NCBI GenBank assembly: GCA_037721215.1
Contig: JBBJNV010000009.1
Location: 1-64,000 of the forward strand
From: Gemmatimonadaceae bacterium
Lineage (GTDB): Bacteria; Gemmatimonadota; Gemmatimonadetes; Gemmatimonadales; Gemmatimonadaceae
Direction of reading: 5' to 3'
DNA length: 64,000 bases
Shown: positions 26,750 through 35,830 of the stretch, one piece after another
Position numbering within the stretch: the first letter of the stretch is position 1
Layout: each line of letters starts with the position of its first letter
Notes under the pieces: generated by a model
Seen by the model: the letters and a program-made list of their open reading frames with translations, nothing else
Databases searched by the model: none
What the model was told of the DNA's origin: nothing
Translations under genes and position numbers: made by a program

Positions 26750-27439
26750 GTGGTGAACGACACCGTCATCGTCACGGGAGCATCGCGTGGACTCGGACGG
26801 TTTTGCGCCGAACGCCTGCATGCTGGCGGATACCGCGTCATAGGTATCGGCCGTACGCCTGGTGTCAGCGCATCATTCGAGATGCGCCCCGCGGACGTTA
26901 CGGATCCCGCTTCAGTTGCCACCGCGCTCTCAGACGTCCGCCGCGACGCGAGCGTTTATGCCCTGATAAACGCCGCCGGTATCGCGTCCATGAACCTCGT
27001 GGTCACAACTCCGGCGGCGACCGTGCGCCGCATCGTGGAGACCAATCTTCTGGGCACCATCTTTCTTTGTCAGCAGGTGGCCCCGGCCCTGATCAAGCGG
27101 GGTGGTGGGCGCATCATCAACTTCTCGACACTGGGCGTGCAGCTGGCGATCAAGGGTGAAGCGATCTATGTCGCTTCGAAAGCGGGCATCGAGGGGTTCT
27201 CGAGGGTTTTTGCCCGTGAGATGTCACCACACGGCGTTACGGTCAACGCGATTGCTCCCGGGCCGATCGACACGGCACTGATCGAGAAGGTGCCACACAC
27301 CAAGATCGCTGCCGTCGTCGGGCAGCAGATCATCCAGCGCCAGGGGCAGCCGGAGGATGTATGGAACATCGTCTCGCTGTTGCTATCACCGGCCAGCTCG
27401 ATGATCAGTGGCGAGACAATCCACGTCGGCGGGGCCTGA
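26750..27439 (+). CDS. FabG-like short-chain dehydrogenase/reductase
   Basis: I start at GTG 26750 (GTG 26753 is equally likely), just before DTVIVTGASRGLG; the longer frame upstream is a shadow of the carrier gene. The 229-residue classical SDR has NAAG, a serine in FSTLGVQLAIKG, YVASK (Tyr, Lys) and GPIDTALIEK. In the carrier-protein cassette it most likely reduces a 3-oxoacyl group to 3-hydroxyacyl, as FabG does. A role as sugar dehydrogenase is also possible. The stop abuts the TTG start of the next gene. Confidence 0.85.
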   Translation: MVNDTVIVTGASRGLGRFCAERLHAGGYRVIGIGRTPGVSASFEMRPADVTDPASVATALSDVRRDASVYALINAAGIASMNLVVTTPAATVRRIVETNLLGTIFLCQQVAPALIKRGGGRIINFSTLGVQLAIKGEAIYVASKAGIEGFSRVFAREMSPHGVTVNAIAPGPIDTALIEKVPHTKIAAVVGQQIIQRQGQPEDVWNIVSLLLSPASSMISGETIHVGGA

Positions 27440-28747
27440 TTGCAGATCATTCAAGAGCTTCGTACTCGGAATGCAGGCCGGCTCGAGCCGTTCCTCATCG
27501 GACCCACCGGCACTCTGACGTTCGACGACATCGCTGCGGCAGCCAGCTCTTCGACCATGGATACGTCGCGCATTGCCGCCGGTGATGTAGTTGCACTGGT
27601 AGGCGACTTCGATGGACCGACGATTGCGACAATGCTGCAGCTTCTCGACAGCGGGGTCATTCTCATGCCGCTCACGCCGGGCACGAGGGCGGACCACGAT
27701 TATTTTTTCGATAGCGGCGGAGCCAATTGGGTCATCCGTGGGCGAACTCTCGTGCGTCGCCAGCGGTTACCCGGTTTCGATAGCTCGCTGCTCGATGGGC
27801 TCCGTGTCGCAGGCCACGCCGGAATTATCTTCTATTCGTCGGGCACCACTGGACGGCCGAAGGCGATACTTCACGACTTCGACAGATTCCTGGAGCGTTA
27901 CGCCGTGTCGCGAGCGCCGCTAAGGGCGCTGAATTTCCTGCTCTTCGATCATGCGGGGGGCATCAACACCCTGCTGCATACGTTGTTCAACGGCGGTGTT
28001 GTCGTCGTTCCCACCGACCGCACACCGGAGACGATTGCTGCGGACATGGCCGCCCACGAAGTGGAGCTGTTGCCGGCCACGCCGACGTTTCTCCGGATGA
28101 TGCTGCTTGCCGGGGTGTTCGAATCGACCGCGTTCCCTGCGCTTCGTGTCGTTACCTACGGCACTGAGCGAATGGATCAGGGAACTCTTGACCGCCTCTG
28201 CGAACTGCTGCCGGCGGTGGACTTTCGCCAGACGTACGGGCTCTCGGAACTCGGGGTATTCAAAGTCAGGTCCAAGGCGCGCGACAGTCTGTGGATGCAG
28301 ATCGGCGGTGCGGGCATCGCAACGCGGGTAGTCAACGATGTGCTGCATATTCATTCCGACAACCGCATGCTCGGTTATCTCAACGCGCCTTCTCCGTTCG
28401 CGGATGGCTGGTATGATACGGGCGACATCGTCGAAATCAACGGTGATTACATCAGGATCGTGGGACGCGAGAATGAGGTCATCAACGTTGGCGGCCTGAA
28501 GATTCTTCCGGGTGAAATCGAGCGGGTCGCACTGCTCGATCCTGGTGTACTACGAGCCAAAGCATATGGCGTGTCGAATCCAATTACCGGTCAGCACATC
28601 GAAGTAATCTGCCAGCCGAAACCAGGTGCGAGTCTCGACCGTCGACAGTTGACGATGCATTTCCGGGCGCATCTGCAGAAGCAGCTTTGTCCGCACCGGG
28701 TGATCGTCGGGGAGGTACCCGTGAGCCACCGGTTCAAGCAGAAATGA
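27440..28747 (+). CDS. Acyl-adenylating (AMP-forming) synthetase
   Basis: The 435-residue member of the ANL superfamily has the phosphate loop FYSSGTTGRPKAILH near 131-145, QTYGLSELG near 269, GWYDTGDI near 322, and the hinge GRENEVINVGGLKI. The very C-terminus ends VSHRFKQK, supplying the catalytic lysine. It is shorter than usual (about 500), mainly in the N-terminal part. It should activate a small carboxylic acid and load it onto the adjacent carrier protein or CoA. The TTG start follows directly on the SDR stop. Confidence 0.87.
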   Translation: MQIIQELRTRNAGRLEPFLIGPTGTLTFDDIAAAASSSTMDTSRIAAGDVVALVGDFDGPTIATMLQLLDSGVILMPLTPGTRADHDYFFDSGGANWVIRGRTLVRRQRLPGFDSSLLDGLRVAGHAGIIFYSSGTTGRPKAILHDFDRFLERYAVSRAPLRALNFLLFDHAGGINTLLHTLFNGGVVVVPTDRTPETIAADMAAHEVELLPATPTFLRMMLLAGVFESTAFPALRVVTYGTERMDQGTLDRLCELLPAVDFRQTYGLSELGVFKVRSKARDSLWMQIGGAGIATRVVNDVLHIHSDNRMLGYLNAPSPFADGWYDTGDIVEINGDYIRIVGRENEVINVGGLKILPGEIERVALLDPGVLRAKAYGVSNPITGQHIEVICQPKPGASLDRRQLTMHFRAHLQKQLCPHRVIVGEVPVSHRFKQK

Positions 28748-28787
28748 TCGTGTACTCGCGGGTTTGGAAACCCAGGCCAGGCTTCGC

Positions 28788-29633
28788 ATGAGTGTCGCGG
28801 CAACGACGGTGGCGTTGCTGGCAGAGCTGGGCAAAGGCCCGGTGTTCGTGCACTCCGATGCTTTCCGCACTGCAAGGCTGGTTGGGCGAGCGCCCTCCCG
28901 GCCGGAGCTTCTCTCGGCGCATGTTGCAATGCTCAGAGAGATGGCTGCCGAGCGTGATCTGTGGTTGCCAACGTTCAATTACGATTTTCCGCGTACGCGG
29001 GTCTTCGACCTGTCTGTCGACGAGACGCAACTTGGCCCGATCCCTCAGCATTTTCTCACTACTGCCGCCGACTGGCGCAGTCCAATACCGATCTTTTCTG
29101 TAGCGGGCTCCGGGCACCAGCCGAGTGTCCAATGGGGCGATAACACCGATCCGTTCGGCGAGTCGTGCATATTCGCGAAGCTGGTGGAAGCCGATGGGGT
29201 GATTCTCTATTACGGCGACACGTTCAACTGCAGCACGATCGTGCATTACGCCGAACGGTCAGCGGGCGGACCTGCGTACCGCTACGACAAGCTGTTTCCC
29301 GGACGGGTGGTGATGCGCGATGGTACGAGCAGACGCGGGTCACTCTGCTATCACGTCCGGCCATTTGGCACTGGACTCGATTATGATTGGACAGGAATGC
29401 TGAAAGCGGCCCTCTCAGCGGGGGTCTGCAGGCGCGTGGAGGGGCACGACGAGCTCGTTGCCGCATCTGCGCGTGATCTATGCAGTCTCTGGGGCGGGGC
29501 CATTAAGGCCGACCCGCTCGCACTGCTGGACGCCGCCAGCCGTGGATGGGTGGCTCCCGCTCTCGATGGCCTCGGCCGCAGATTCCTCATCAGCGATTTT
29601 GAGTCACCCGAACCGCTCTGGTCCCCGGAATGA
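28788..29633 (+). CDS. AAC(3)-family N-acyltransferase
   Basis: I chose ATG 28788; a TTG eight codons upstream is possible. The 281-residue protein belongs to the aminoglycoside 3-N-acetyltransferase fold group (PVFVHSDAFRTARLV at 18-32, LWLPTFNYDF, and GDTFNCSTIVHYAER). In polysaccharide loci such enzymes acylate amino sugars rather than antibiotics. Behind a carrier protein, ketoreductase and acyl synthetase it is the natural transfer step. The stop overlaps the next ATG by four bases. Confidence 0.83.
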   Translation: MSVAATTVALLAELGKGPVFVHSDAFRTARLVGRAPSRPELLSAHVAMLREMAAERDLWLPTFNYDFPRTRVFDLSVDETQLGPIPQHFLTTAADWRSPIPIFSVAGSGHQPSVQWGDNTDPFGESCIFAKLVEADGVILYYGDTFNCSTIVHYAERSAGGPAYRYDKLFPGRVVMRDGTSRRGSLCYHVRPFGTGLDYDWTGMLKAALSAGVCRRVEGHDELVAASARDLCSLWGGAIKADPLALLDAASRGWVAPALDGLGRRFLISDFESPEPLWSPE

Positions 29634-30808
29634 CCGGCCCGTCGCTGCGGATTGCGATTCTGGCGAACAATCGCGATAGTTTCGTGCGGCCTACCGCTGA
29701 GGGCTTGCAACGCATGCTGTGCGCATCTGGTGCAGACGCGTGGGTGAGGTACGACGGTCTGCACCATCTGGGGTTACCAACCTCCGTCGATTGGTCGTCC
29801 GCGCGGTCGATTGCCGGCACCACGCTCCGGCTTTTGCCCCGTCGCCGTCAGCTCTCACGATTCGTCGACAGTATTCGCGGTTGTGACGTCGTGGTTGTCG
29901 TGGCTAACGTGCCGCTCAGTTTTTCGCGGGTTGGAATGCCGAACATCGAGTTGCTTCGCCGCCTGTTGCCGTCAATACCGATTGTCAACTACGATCTGCA
30001 CTATCTGCCAACGATCGTGAAATGGGGCCGCGCCATTCTGAATGGCGAGGATGCCGGGCTCACGGATGCGGACATGCAGGGAATCGAGCGGGGCGTGTTC
30101 GGTATGGACCGATACGACTGGTATCTGATGGCTTCGACGGCGAGCGAGTTGGCGATGCCTCCGGGTCGACAGCCCTGTACGGTAATCGGAATCGACCTTG
30201 ACGACGGCAGTCTTTTTCCGGACCAGGGGGGTGAGCTGAGAGCCCTCGTGGATTTCGCTGAGAACCGGAAGGATTATGCATCGTACCGACCGATGCAGCT
30301 CAGCGCGCTCGAGCGTGCCGGAATCCCGTACGAAGTTCTGAAGGGCTCATACACAGCCGCAGATATCCGTGCTATCTATCGACGGACAGGAATTTTCATG
30401 CTCGCACATCGGGAGAGCTTTGGACTTTCGATCTGCGAGTTGCAGGCGTGTGGCAGCCTTGTCTTTGCACCCCATGCAAACTGGGCTGGCGCTCACTGGA
30501 TGAAGGTCGATCCCGCCTCGGCTGGGCCCGGTGTCCATTCACCCAACTTCAGGATATACGACAACGACATTGAGCGGCTGAGCGCGCAGCTCGAAGAAGT
30601 GAAGCGCACATTCAATCCCGCCAGGGTGGTGGCCACCTTCAACGAGTATCAGCCACAGCTTTTCCGCGGCGACCGCGCCGCCCTGAACGGGTTTCACGAA
30701 ATGGTGAAAAGCGGGGCGATCCATGGCGGGCTGCATACCGAGCACGCATCAGTGGGCAAAGAGCAGCTCACCTCCGTGGCGCGGAGAGCGCCGGCCTCCA
30801 GGGGATGA
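29630..30808 (+). CDS. GT-B-fold glycosyltransferase-like protein
   Basis: The 392-residue protein starts LRIAILANNRDSFVRPTAEG and near residue 265 has AHRESFGLSICELQACGSLV, a GT4-like donor-binding block with paired acidic residues. The middle part (GIDLDDGSLFPDQGG) is not typical, so the family assignment is by fold rather than close likeness. It overlaps both neighbours by four bases. The donor sugar is unknown. Confidence 0.7.
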   Translation: MTGPSLRIAILANNRDSFVRPTAEGLQRMLCASGADAWVRYDGLHHLGLPTSVDWSSARSIAGTTLRLLPRRRQLSRFVDSIRGCDVVVVVANVPLSFSRVGMPNIELLRRLLPSIPIVNYDLHYLPTIVKWGRAILNGEDAGLTDADMQGIERGVFGMDRYDWYLMASTASELAMPPGRQPCTVIGIDLDDGSLFPDQGGELRALVDFAENRKDYASYRPMQLSALERAGIPYEVLKGSYTAADIRAIYRRTGIFMLAHRESFGLSICELQACGSLVFAPHANWAGAHWMKVDPASAGPGVHSPNFRIYDNDIERLSAQLEEVKRTFNPARVVATFNEYQPQLFRGDRAALNGFHEMVKSGAIHGGLHTEHASVGKEQLTSVARRAPASRG

Positions 30809-32118
30809 CCGTCAGCGAGGTGGATGCCGATGGACTGGAACGCGGCCGGCGCATGTACCGGTGGGCAACCGATCTCTTCCCGGTATGCAGAAGTATCACC
30901 GGCGACGGAGTGCGACAGACGCTGGCATATCTGAAGGAGATCGTGCCGGCGATGGCGGTGCACGAAGTGCCGTCAGGTACCGAGGCGTTCGACTGGACAG
31001 TGCCCGATGAGTGGAACATCAGGGCCGCATATATCGAGGATGAGAGCGGCAGGAGAGTCGTGGATTTCGCGAGAAGCAATCTGCATGTGGTGGGATACTC
31101 GGTCCCCGTCGACAACTGGATGACACTCGAAGAGCTGCAACCACACCTGCATTCGCTCCCGGAGCAACCATATGCGATCCCATACATCACCTCATACTAT
31201 GTGCGCAGGTGGGGATTCTGCATGTCTCACGCAGAGCGGGAGTCGCTTGAAGCGGGGAGATATCGTGTGGTCATCGACAGCACGCTTTCGGCAGGTTCAC
31301 TCACGTATGGAGAGGTGATTCTCAGGGGCCGGGAGGAAAACGAGATTTTGTTGTCGACCTACATCTGTCACCCATCCATGGCAAACAACGAGCTGTCCGG
31401 CCCCGTGGTCTGCACAGCTCTCGCCGAATGGCTTGCCTCGTTCGATGACCGGAGATTCACCTATCGGATAGTGTTCGTTCCGGAGACTATCGGATCCATT
31501 GTGTATCTGAGTCGCAACCTGGAGGCGATGCGAAGAAATACTGTCGCCGGGTTTGTAGTGACTTGTGTCGGCGACGAGCGAGCGTACACATTGTTGAGCT
31601 CGCGGCATGGCGATACCCTCGCCGACAGGGCGGCGCGGCTGGTGATGAGCGCGCACGCGCCGGACCACGTTCGCTACTCGTTTCTCGAGCGGGGGAGTGA
31701 TGAACGCCAGTATTGCAGTCCGGGGGTGGATCTCCCTGTTGTATCGATCATGCGATCAGGGTACAACAGCTACAGCGAGTATCATACGTCTCTCGACGAT
31801 CTCTCGCTGATCACCGCCGCCGGGCTGGCAGGCGGTTTTGACGCGCTGCGAAAGTGCATCGAGCTGCTGGAGAACAATCACACATACCGGGCAACCACTC
31901 TGTGCGAGCCCCAGCTCGGAAAACGTGGCCTGTATCCGACTCTCGGCACACGCGGCTCGGGCTTCACGGTGCGTGCGCTCACCAACGTGCTGGCGTATTC
32001 GGATGGCACCATGGACCTCGTCGACATCGCCACGCGAACCGGAATAAGCGCGCCGCAGGCGCTTGAAATTGCAGGGCAGCTCAAGAGCGCAGGACTGATC
32101 GAAGTATTGAACAAGTGA
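30805..32118 (+). CDS. DUF4910/DUF2172 aminopeptidase-like protein with winged-helix end
   Basis: The 437-residue protein matches the aminopeptidase-like family often found in sugar loci: RMYRWATDLFPVCRSITGDG at the start, STYICHPSMANNELSGPVV near residue 180, and SDERQYCSPGVDLPVVSIMR with YSEYHTSLDDLS near 290-330. Those blocks resemble M28-type metallopeptidase ligand regions. The last 70 residues form a winged-helix-like end (MDLVDIATRTGISAPQALEI). The role in polysaccharide synthesis is unproved; hydrolysis of an amide on an amino sugar is one option. ATGA and GTGA overlaps on either side. Confidence 0.8.
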   Translation: MTVSEVDADGLERGRRMYRWATDLFPVCRSITGDGVRQTLAYLKEIVPAMAVHEVPSGTEAFDWTVPDEWNIRAAYIEDESGRRVVDFARSNLHVVGYSVPVDNWMTLEELQPHLHSLPEQPYAIPYITSYYVRRWGFCMSHAERESLEAGRYRVVIDSTLSAGSLTYGEVILRGREENEILLSTYICHPSMANNELSGPVVCTALAEWLASFDDRRFTYRIVFVPETIGSIVYLSRNLEAMRRNTVAGFVVTCVGDERAYTLLSSRHGDTLADRAARLVMSAHAPDHVRYSFLERGSDERQYCSPGVDLPVVSIMRSGYNSYSEYHTSLDDLSLITAAGLAGGFDALRKCIELLENNHTYRATTLCEPQLGKRGLYPTLGTRGSGFTVRALTNVLAYSDGTMDLVDIATRTGISAPQALEIAGQLKSAGLIEVLNK

Positions 32119-34358
32119 TAATCCGCCTGACGTGGGATGCATGGCGTGCCGCAATAAGTCCGCTATGGGTGACTGGTCTTATCACACTTATCGTCGTTGC
32201 GGGCGCGGCATGGCTTCCACCGATCATCCGCTTCTTTGGACGAGGTGGCCAGCGGGAGACGGTGGAGTGGATTGTCTTTCTGGCGCTCGGGACTGCATTT
32301 CCCGTCGTTGCTGCAGGGTGGGCGGTATTTGGCCCTCGAATGTCAGGACAGCGCTTTCTCCGGGGAATCGACGGCGCCCTCGGCGTATTCCTGCTGGTTT
32401 GTGGCGCCGCCTTCGTCGGGACGTTTGGGCCGGCGGCGATTCTGATAAGTGTCGCGCTCACAGTGGTCACAATGATCGGCGCGGAATGGGTCAAGCCGGA
32501 ACGTCCGGATCGCAACCCCGCTTCTCTGATTGTTTCGGCAGTCATGCTCGCTGCTGTATGGTCATCGGTGATCACCCTTGCGTCATGGACGCGACCCGGG
32601 GACTGGGCTGTCCAGTCTTACCTTACGCCGCTGTTACTACTCGCGCTGATCGGTTGCGCTGTGCCGGTGCTATTTGCCGGAAGCCCGAACCGGGAGGAAG
32701 TCCGTGCGGTTGCTGGTGATCGCCGTTTCACGCCATCGGTCGCTGACATCCCGGCGCTGCTGGCATTCATCATTCTCTCGTTCCGCACGGCTCCGATCGT
32801 CGAATTTTACCACTGGAGCTTCTGGGTGGGGCCGATTGAAGCATTGAGACAGGGCGGCTGGTTGCTGTGGGACGTGCCGTCTCAATACGGCTTCTTCAGC
32901 GTCCTTATTCCCGCGCTATTGCCGCTCAACGATGCGTGGCAGGCGTTGTACCTCCTCCAGGCAATTCTCTACGTTGTCGTCGCCATGGCGATCTACGGCG
33001 TTGTGAAAGGCCTTCGGCGCGGCATCGCCGGGCGTGTGCTCGCCATCGCTTTCACCGCGTCAGCACTTTTCTTTCGTCCGCGAACCTCCGCGCTGATTTT
33101 ACCGGCGCAGATGACCCCCGCGGGTGGCCCGATGCGGTTTTTCTGGTGCTATGCGATACTGGCGGTGCTCGTGTGGAAATACAGGCGAGGCGACAAAGTA
33201 TCGGCGCGACGATTTGCGATCGTCGGAACGCTGGTGTGGATCGCCAGTGTGGCGTGGTCCGCGGAAAGCGCCATCTATTGCACAGTTGCCTGGGTTGGGG
33301 CGTTCGGAGTATTCGCCGTGCAGCGGGCATTTGTCGCGTTGCACCGGTCAGGCGAGGCTGCTTCAGAGATGCGGGCGACGAGTGGGACATCGCGGGTCAT
33401 GGCGAGATATGCCGCTGTCAGCCTGGGTTTGTTCACCGGGGGCATCCTGTCGGCGGTCGCTCTGACGAGCTTGGTCTACCAGATCTTCGAGGGTCACGCC
33501 CCCGATTGGGCGGCCTATTACGAATACGCGCTTTTGTTCAGTGGCGGGTATAGTGCGCTTCCGATAGACGGTTACGGTGCGGTGTGGTATCTGATCGTGG
33601 TCTTCGCGGCAGTATCCACCGCCGCCATTCAGTTTCTTATCCTCGACCCGCGCCATCCGCGCGTTTTCGTTGCGGTCGGCTCGCTGGGGATGATCTGGGC
33701 CATCTCGAGCTACTTCGTATCCCGCAGTCATCCGGTCAATCTTCTAAGTCTGATTCCGCTGCTGGTGTTTGCGTTCGCGATCGTCCTTCACCTCTGCCGT
33801 TCTCTATTGCAGGCGTACTGGGTTCGCCTGGTCAAGCTTGTGGCGGTGCCGCTTATCTGCTTTCCCGCCGCACTCACGTATGCGCACGGTGGATTCCCGG
33901 CCCTGCTGGGAGAACCACAGGTGCCGATGACGGCGATCTCCATGCAGGTGCCGGTCATGGAGCCTTCGCTTGCAACGCTCGCTGCTGAGGCGGGAATCGA
34001 ACGATCGGATCGGGTCTTCTTCACGAGCAATGGGAAGTTTCTGTTGCCACGCTGGCCCGCAACTTTTGGTGGGCAAGCCGCCACGAGTGAGCAGGCCTGG
34101 ATGCCCAAGCCCTACGAAGTGATCAGCACCCTCCCGCCAATTCGTCGCGATGCCTACGTCGAGCGGTTCTCCACCCGCATGGGAAGTGGAGGATGGCTCA
34201 TCCAGCAAAAGACGGAGATAAATCCGGGGTACGAAAGCGTTGTCAGACTGATCGAGAAATCACACACGCAGGTGGAGTCATTCGAAAATGACAGCTGGAT
34301 AATCAAACGGTACAGGCGATCGCTACACTCGCCCGTTGAGAGTGATCCATCTCCCTGA
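32115..34358 (+). CDS. Large polytopic membrane protein, function unknown
   Basis: The 747-residue protein has roughly 14-16 hydrophobic segments and a soluble C-terminal region of about 150 residues. A loop near residues 220-250 reads FYHWSFWVGPIEALRQGGWL and DVPSQYGFF. Such loops occur in membrane proteins that may be GT-C glycosyltransferases, but I see no decisive motif. GTG 32115 overlaps the preceding stop by four bases. It closes the long plus-strand block and its last 36 bases overlap the convergent beta-helix gene. It could be a lipid-linked-sugar transferase or an unusual polymerase. Confidence 0.7.
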   Translation: MIIRLTWDAWRAAISPLWVTGLITLIVVAGAAWLPPIIRFFGRGGQRETVEWIVFLALGTAFPVVAAGWAVFGPRMSGQRFLRGIDGALGVFLLVCGAAFVGTFGPAAILISVALTVVTMIGAEWVKPERPDRNPASLIVSAVMLAAVWSSVITLASWTRPGDWAVQSYLTPLLLLALIGCAVPVLFAGSPNREEVRAVAGDRRFTPSVADIPALLAFIILSFRTAPIVEFYHWSFWVGPIEALRQGGWLLWDVPSQYGFFSVLIPALLPLNDAWQALYLLQAILYVVVAMAIYGVVKGLRRGIAGRVLAIAFTASALFFRPRTSALILPAQMTPAGGPMRFFWCYAILAVLVWKYRRGDKVSARRFAIVGTLVWIASVAWSAESAIYCTVAWVGAFGVFAVQRAFVALHRSGEAASEMRATSGTSRVMARYAAVSLGLFTGGILSAVALTSLVYQIFEGHAPDWAAYYEYALLFSGGYSALPIDGYGAVWYLIVVFAAVSTAAIQFLILDPRHPRVFVAVGSLGMIWAISSYFVSRSHPVNLLSLIPLLVFAFAIVLHLCRSLLQAYWVRLVKLVAVPLICFPAALTYAHGGFPALLGEPQVPMTAISMQVPVMEPSLATLAAEAGIERSDRVFFTSNGKFLLPRWPATFGGQAATSEQAWMPKPYEVISTLPPIRRDAYVERFSTRMGSGGWLIQQKTEINPGYESVVRLIEKSHTQVESFENDSWIIKRYRRSLHSPVESDPSP

Positions 34359-35684
34359 GCCTGCATCGAACGTCATTACCGCCGCACCGCCAAATGCATT
34401 CGCGTTCGACGCCCCTGAAAACGTGTAGGCGCCGAGGATAATCGTGCCCTGCCCGTTGTTTTTTATCCCCCGTGCGTACGCCGGGCTTCGAGCATCAGTG
34501 GCGCGAACGTCAGTCACTGAACACCGATGACAGCCTTCTCCGACGCGAATCATGTAGGTGTCGTCCAGGCGCGTTGTGGCCGATGCGTGATCGCGTGACG
34601 TCACCGCTGAAATACTAATGTCGTCACAGCGATCGAGCCGCACAACGTTGCCAGACGAGTACGATGCTGCCACTCCGGAGACCTGAGATGAGTCACAGCC
34701 ATCCATCGAAATGCATCCGGTATCGTTTGCGCCACCGAGGTAATTGATAGCGGTTATCTGGGTCTGACGCGCGTTCACAACGCGGATGCCTCCAGCTCGC
34801 TTTGGGCCGGTCTGCTGAATGAAACAGCCTACGATGGATGTATACCCAACGTTCCTGTCGCCAGCTGAAACTCCCTCGATCAGAATGTTCTGGCCGACGT
34901 TTTCGCCTAGGTAACCTCCTATGACGGAGTTGATGAGATTGCTCGTGGTTCGGCCGGTAATGTGTATTCCGTGAGACCCGTTTGAGTTGATGAGGTTGTC
35001 AGTTATGCGATTTCCTCCGGCCGATACGACCAAGCCGATGCCTCCATTAGACCCGATTTCATTGCCCGAGAACCAGCCGTCACTGCTTGCCCGAACGCCC
35101 GCTTCACGATTGAACCGCACATACGATTGTCTGAGCTCGCACAGTCCCTGATTGAAGTAGATCCCGTACTTCGTAAAGCGATCAACGAGCAGATTGTAAA
35201 GGCGGGCTTTGTTACCGTGTTGCCCGTCCCAGCCGGTGGTTCCGATATTGTTGCCGTCCAGGTGGAGCATCGACAGTTCGATGCCATTGACCCCGCCTCC
35301 GGGCTGAAACATCGGCCGCGCGGATGCGGAGATGATGCGCGATGTCGCACCTGAGTCATAACTCCATCCCTGGCCGACGATTCGCAGGGTTCCTCCGTTG
35401 ACCACAGGGATGCGAATCGTATCGACGAGGTAGTCGCCCGAGGGAATCTCGACCACGCCCCCGCCTGCTGCAGCCACGGCATTCAGGGCCGCCTCGATGG
35501 CACGGGTGTCGTTCGCCCGACCGTCACCGCGTGCGAGGAACGGTGTGGCCCGGACGCTGACGGTGTGCGATTGCGCATTCGCGCAACCGGCTGGTGAAAG
35601 CGCCGTGGCGGGCGGTGTGACCCCGGGTCCGCCCGCAATCAGTCCGCCGCTTGCCGCGATAAATGCCCGCCGGTCGATGGTCAT
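34323..35684 (-). CDS. Tat-exported right-handed beta-helix protein (pectate-lyase-like fold)
   Basis: From ATG 35684 the product begins MTIDRRAFIAASGGLIAGG, a Tat signal with the twin arginine. An extra 13 codons upstream are possible but would bury the signal. The mature part opens with FLARGDGRANDTRAIEAALN, the entry to pectate-lyase/glycosyl-hydrolase-28-like helices, followed by repeating G-N-x-I turns (GNEIGSNGGIGL, GNRITDNLINSNGSHGIHI). Such proteins cut, epimerise or bind polysaccharides. It stands alone on the minus strand inside a plus-strand cluster, so it may process or tailor the polymer in the periplasm. The catalytic residues are not identifiable. Confidence 0.82.
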   Translation of the reverse strand: MTIDRRAFIAASGGLIAGGPGVTPPATALSPAGCANAQSHTVSVRATPFLARGDGRANDTRAIEAALNAVAAAGGGVVEIPSGDYLVDTIRIPVVNGGTLRIVGQGWSYDSGATSRIISASARPMFQPGGGVNGIELSMLHLDGNNIGTTGWDGQHGNKARLYNLLVDRFTKYGIYFNQGLCELRQSYVRFNREAGVRASSDGWFSGNEIGSNGGIGLVVSAGGNRITDNLINSNGSHGIHITGRTTSNLINSVIGGYLGENVGQNILIEGVSAGDRNVGYTSIVGCFIQQTGPKRAGGIRVVNARQTQITAINYLGGANDTGCISMDGCDSSQVSGVAASYSSGNVVRLDRCDDISISAVTSRDHASATTRLDDTYMIRVGEGCHRCSVTDVRATDARSPAYARGIKNNGQGTIILGAYTFSGASNANAFGGAAVMTFDAGSGRWITLNGRV

Positions 35685-35830
35685 TTTTTGTTCTTTGGAT
35701 GAAGATAGAGAAACTTGCGGCACGGTACCGCTACTCTAAGTTTACTGACGCACGGCCGTTGCGTCACGCGCCGCAGGTCGTTGCGGCCCCGCCATTTCTC
35801 TGCTCACCGATTCCTTCATTCCTATCCGAC

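Noticed and set aside
26639-26750. Upstream extension of the FabG-like gene inside the carrier-protein gene
   Set aside because: The extension is Pro/Cys-rich and precedes the normal family start; it is a shadow of the carrier gene.
28788-29633. Aminoglycoside resistance gene
   Set aside because: The fold is AAC(3)-like, but the gene is embedded in an acyl-carrier cassette of a polysaccharide operon, so sugar N-acylation is the better reading.
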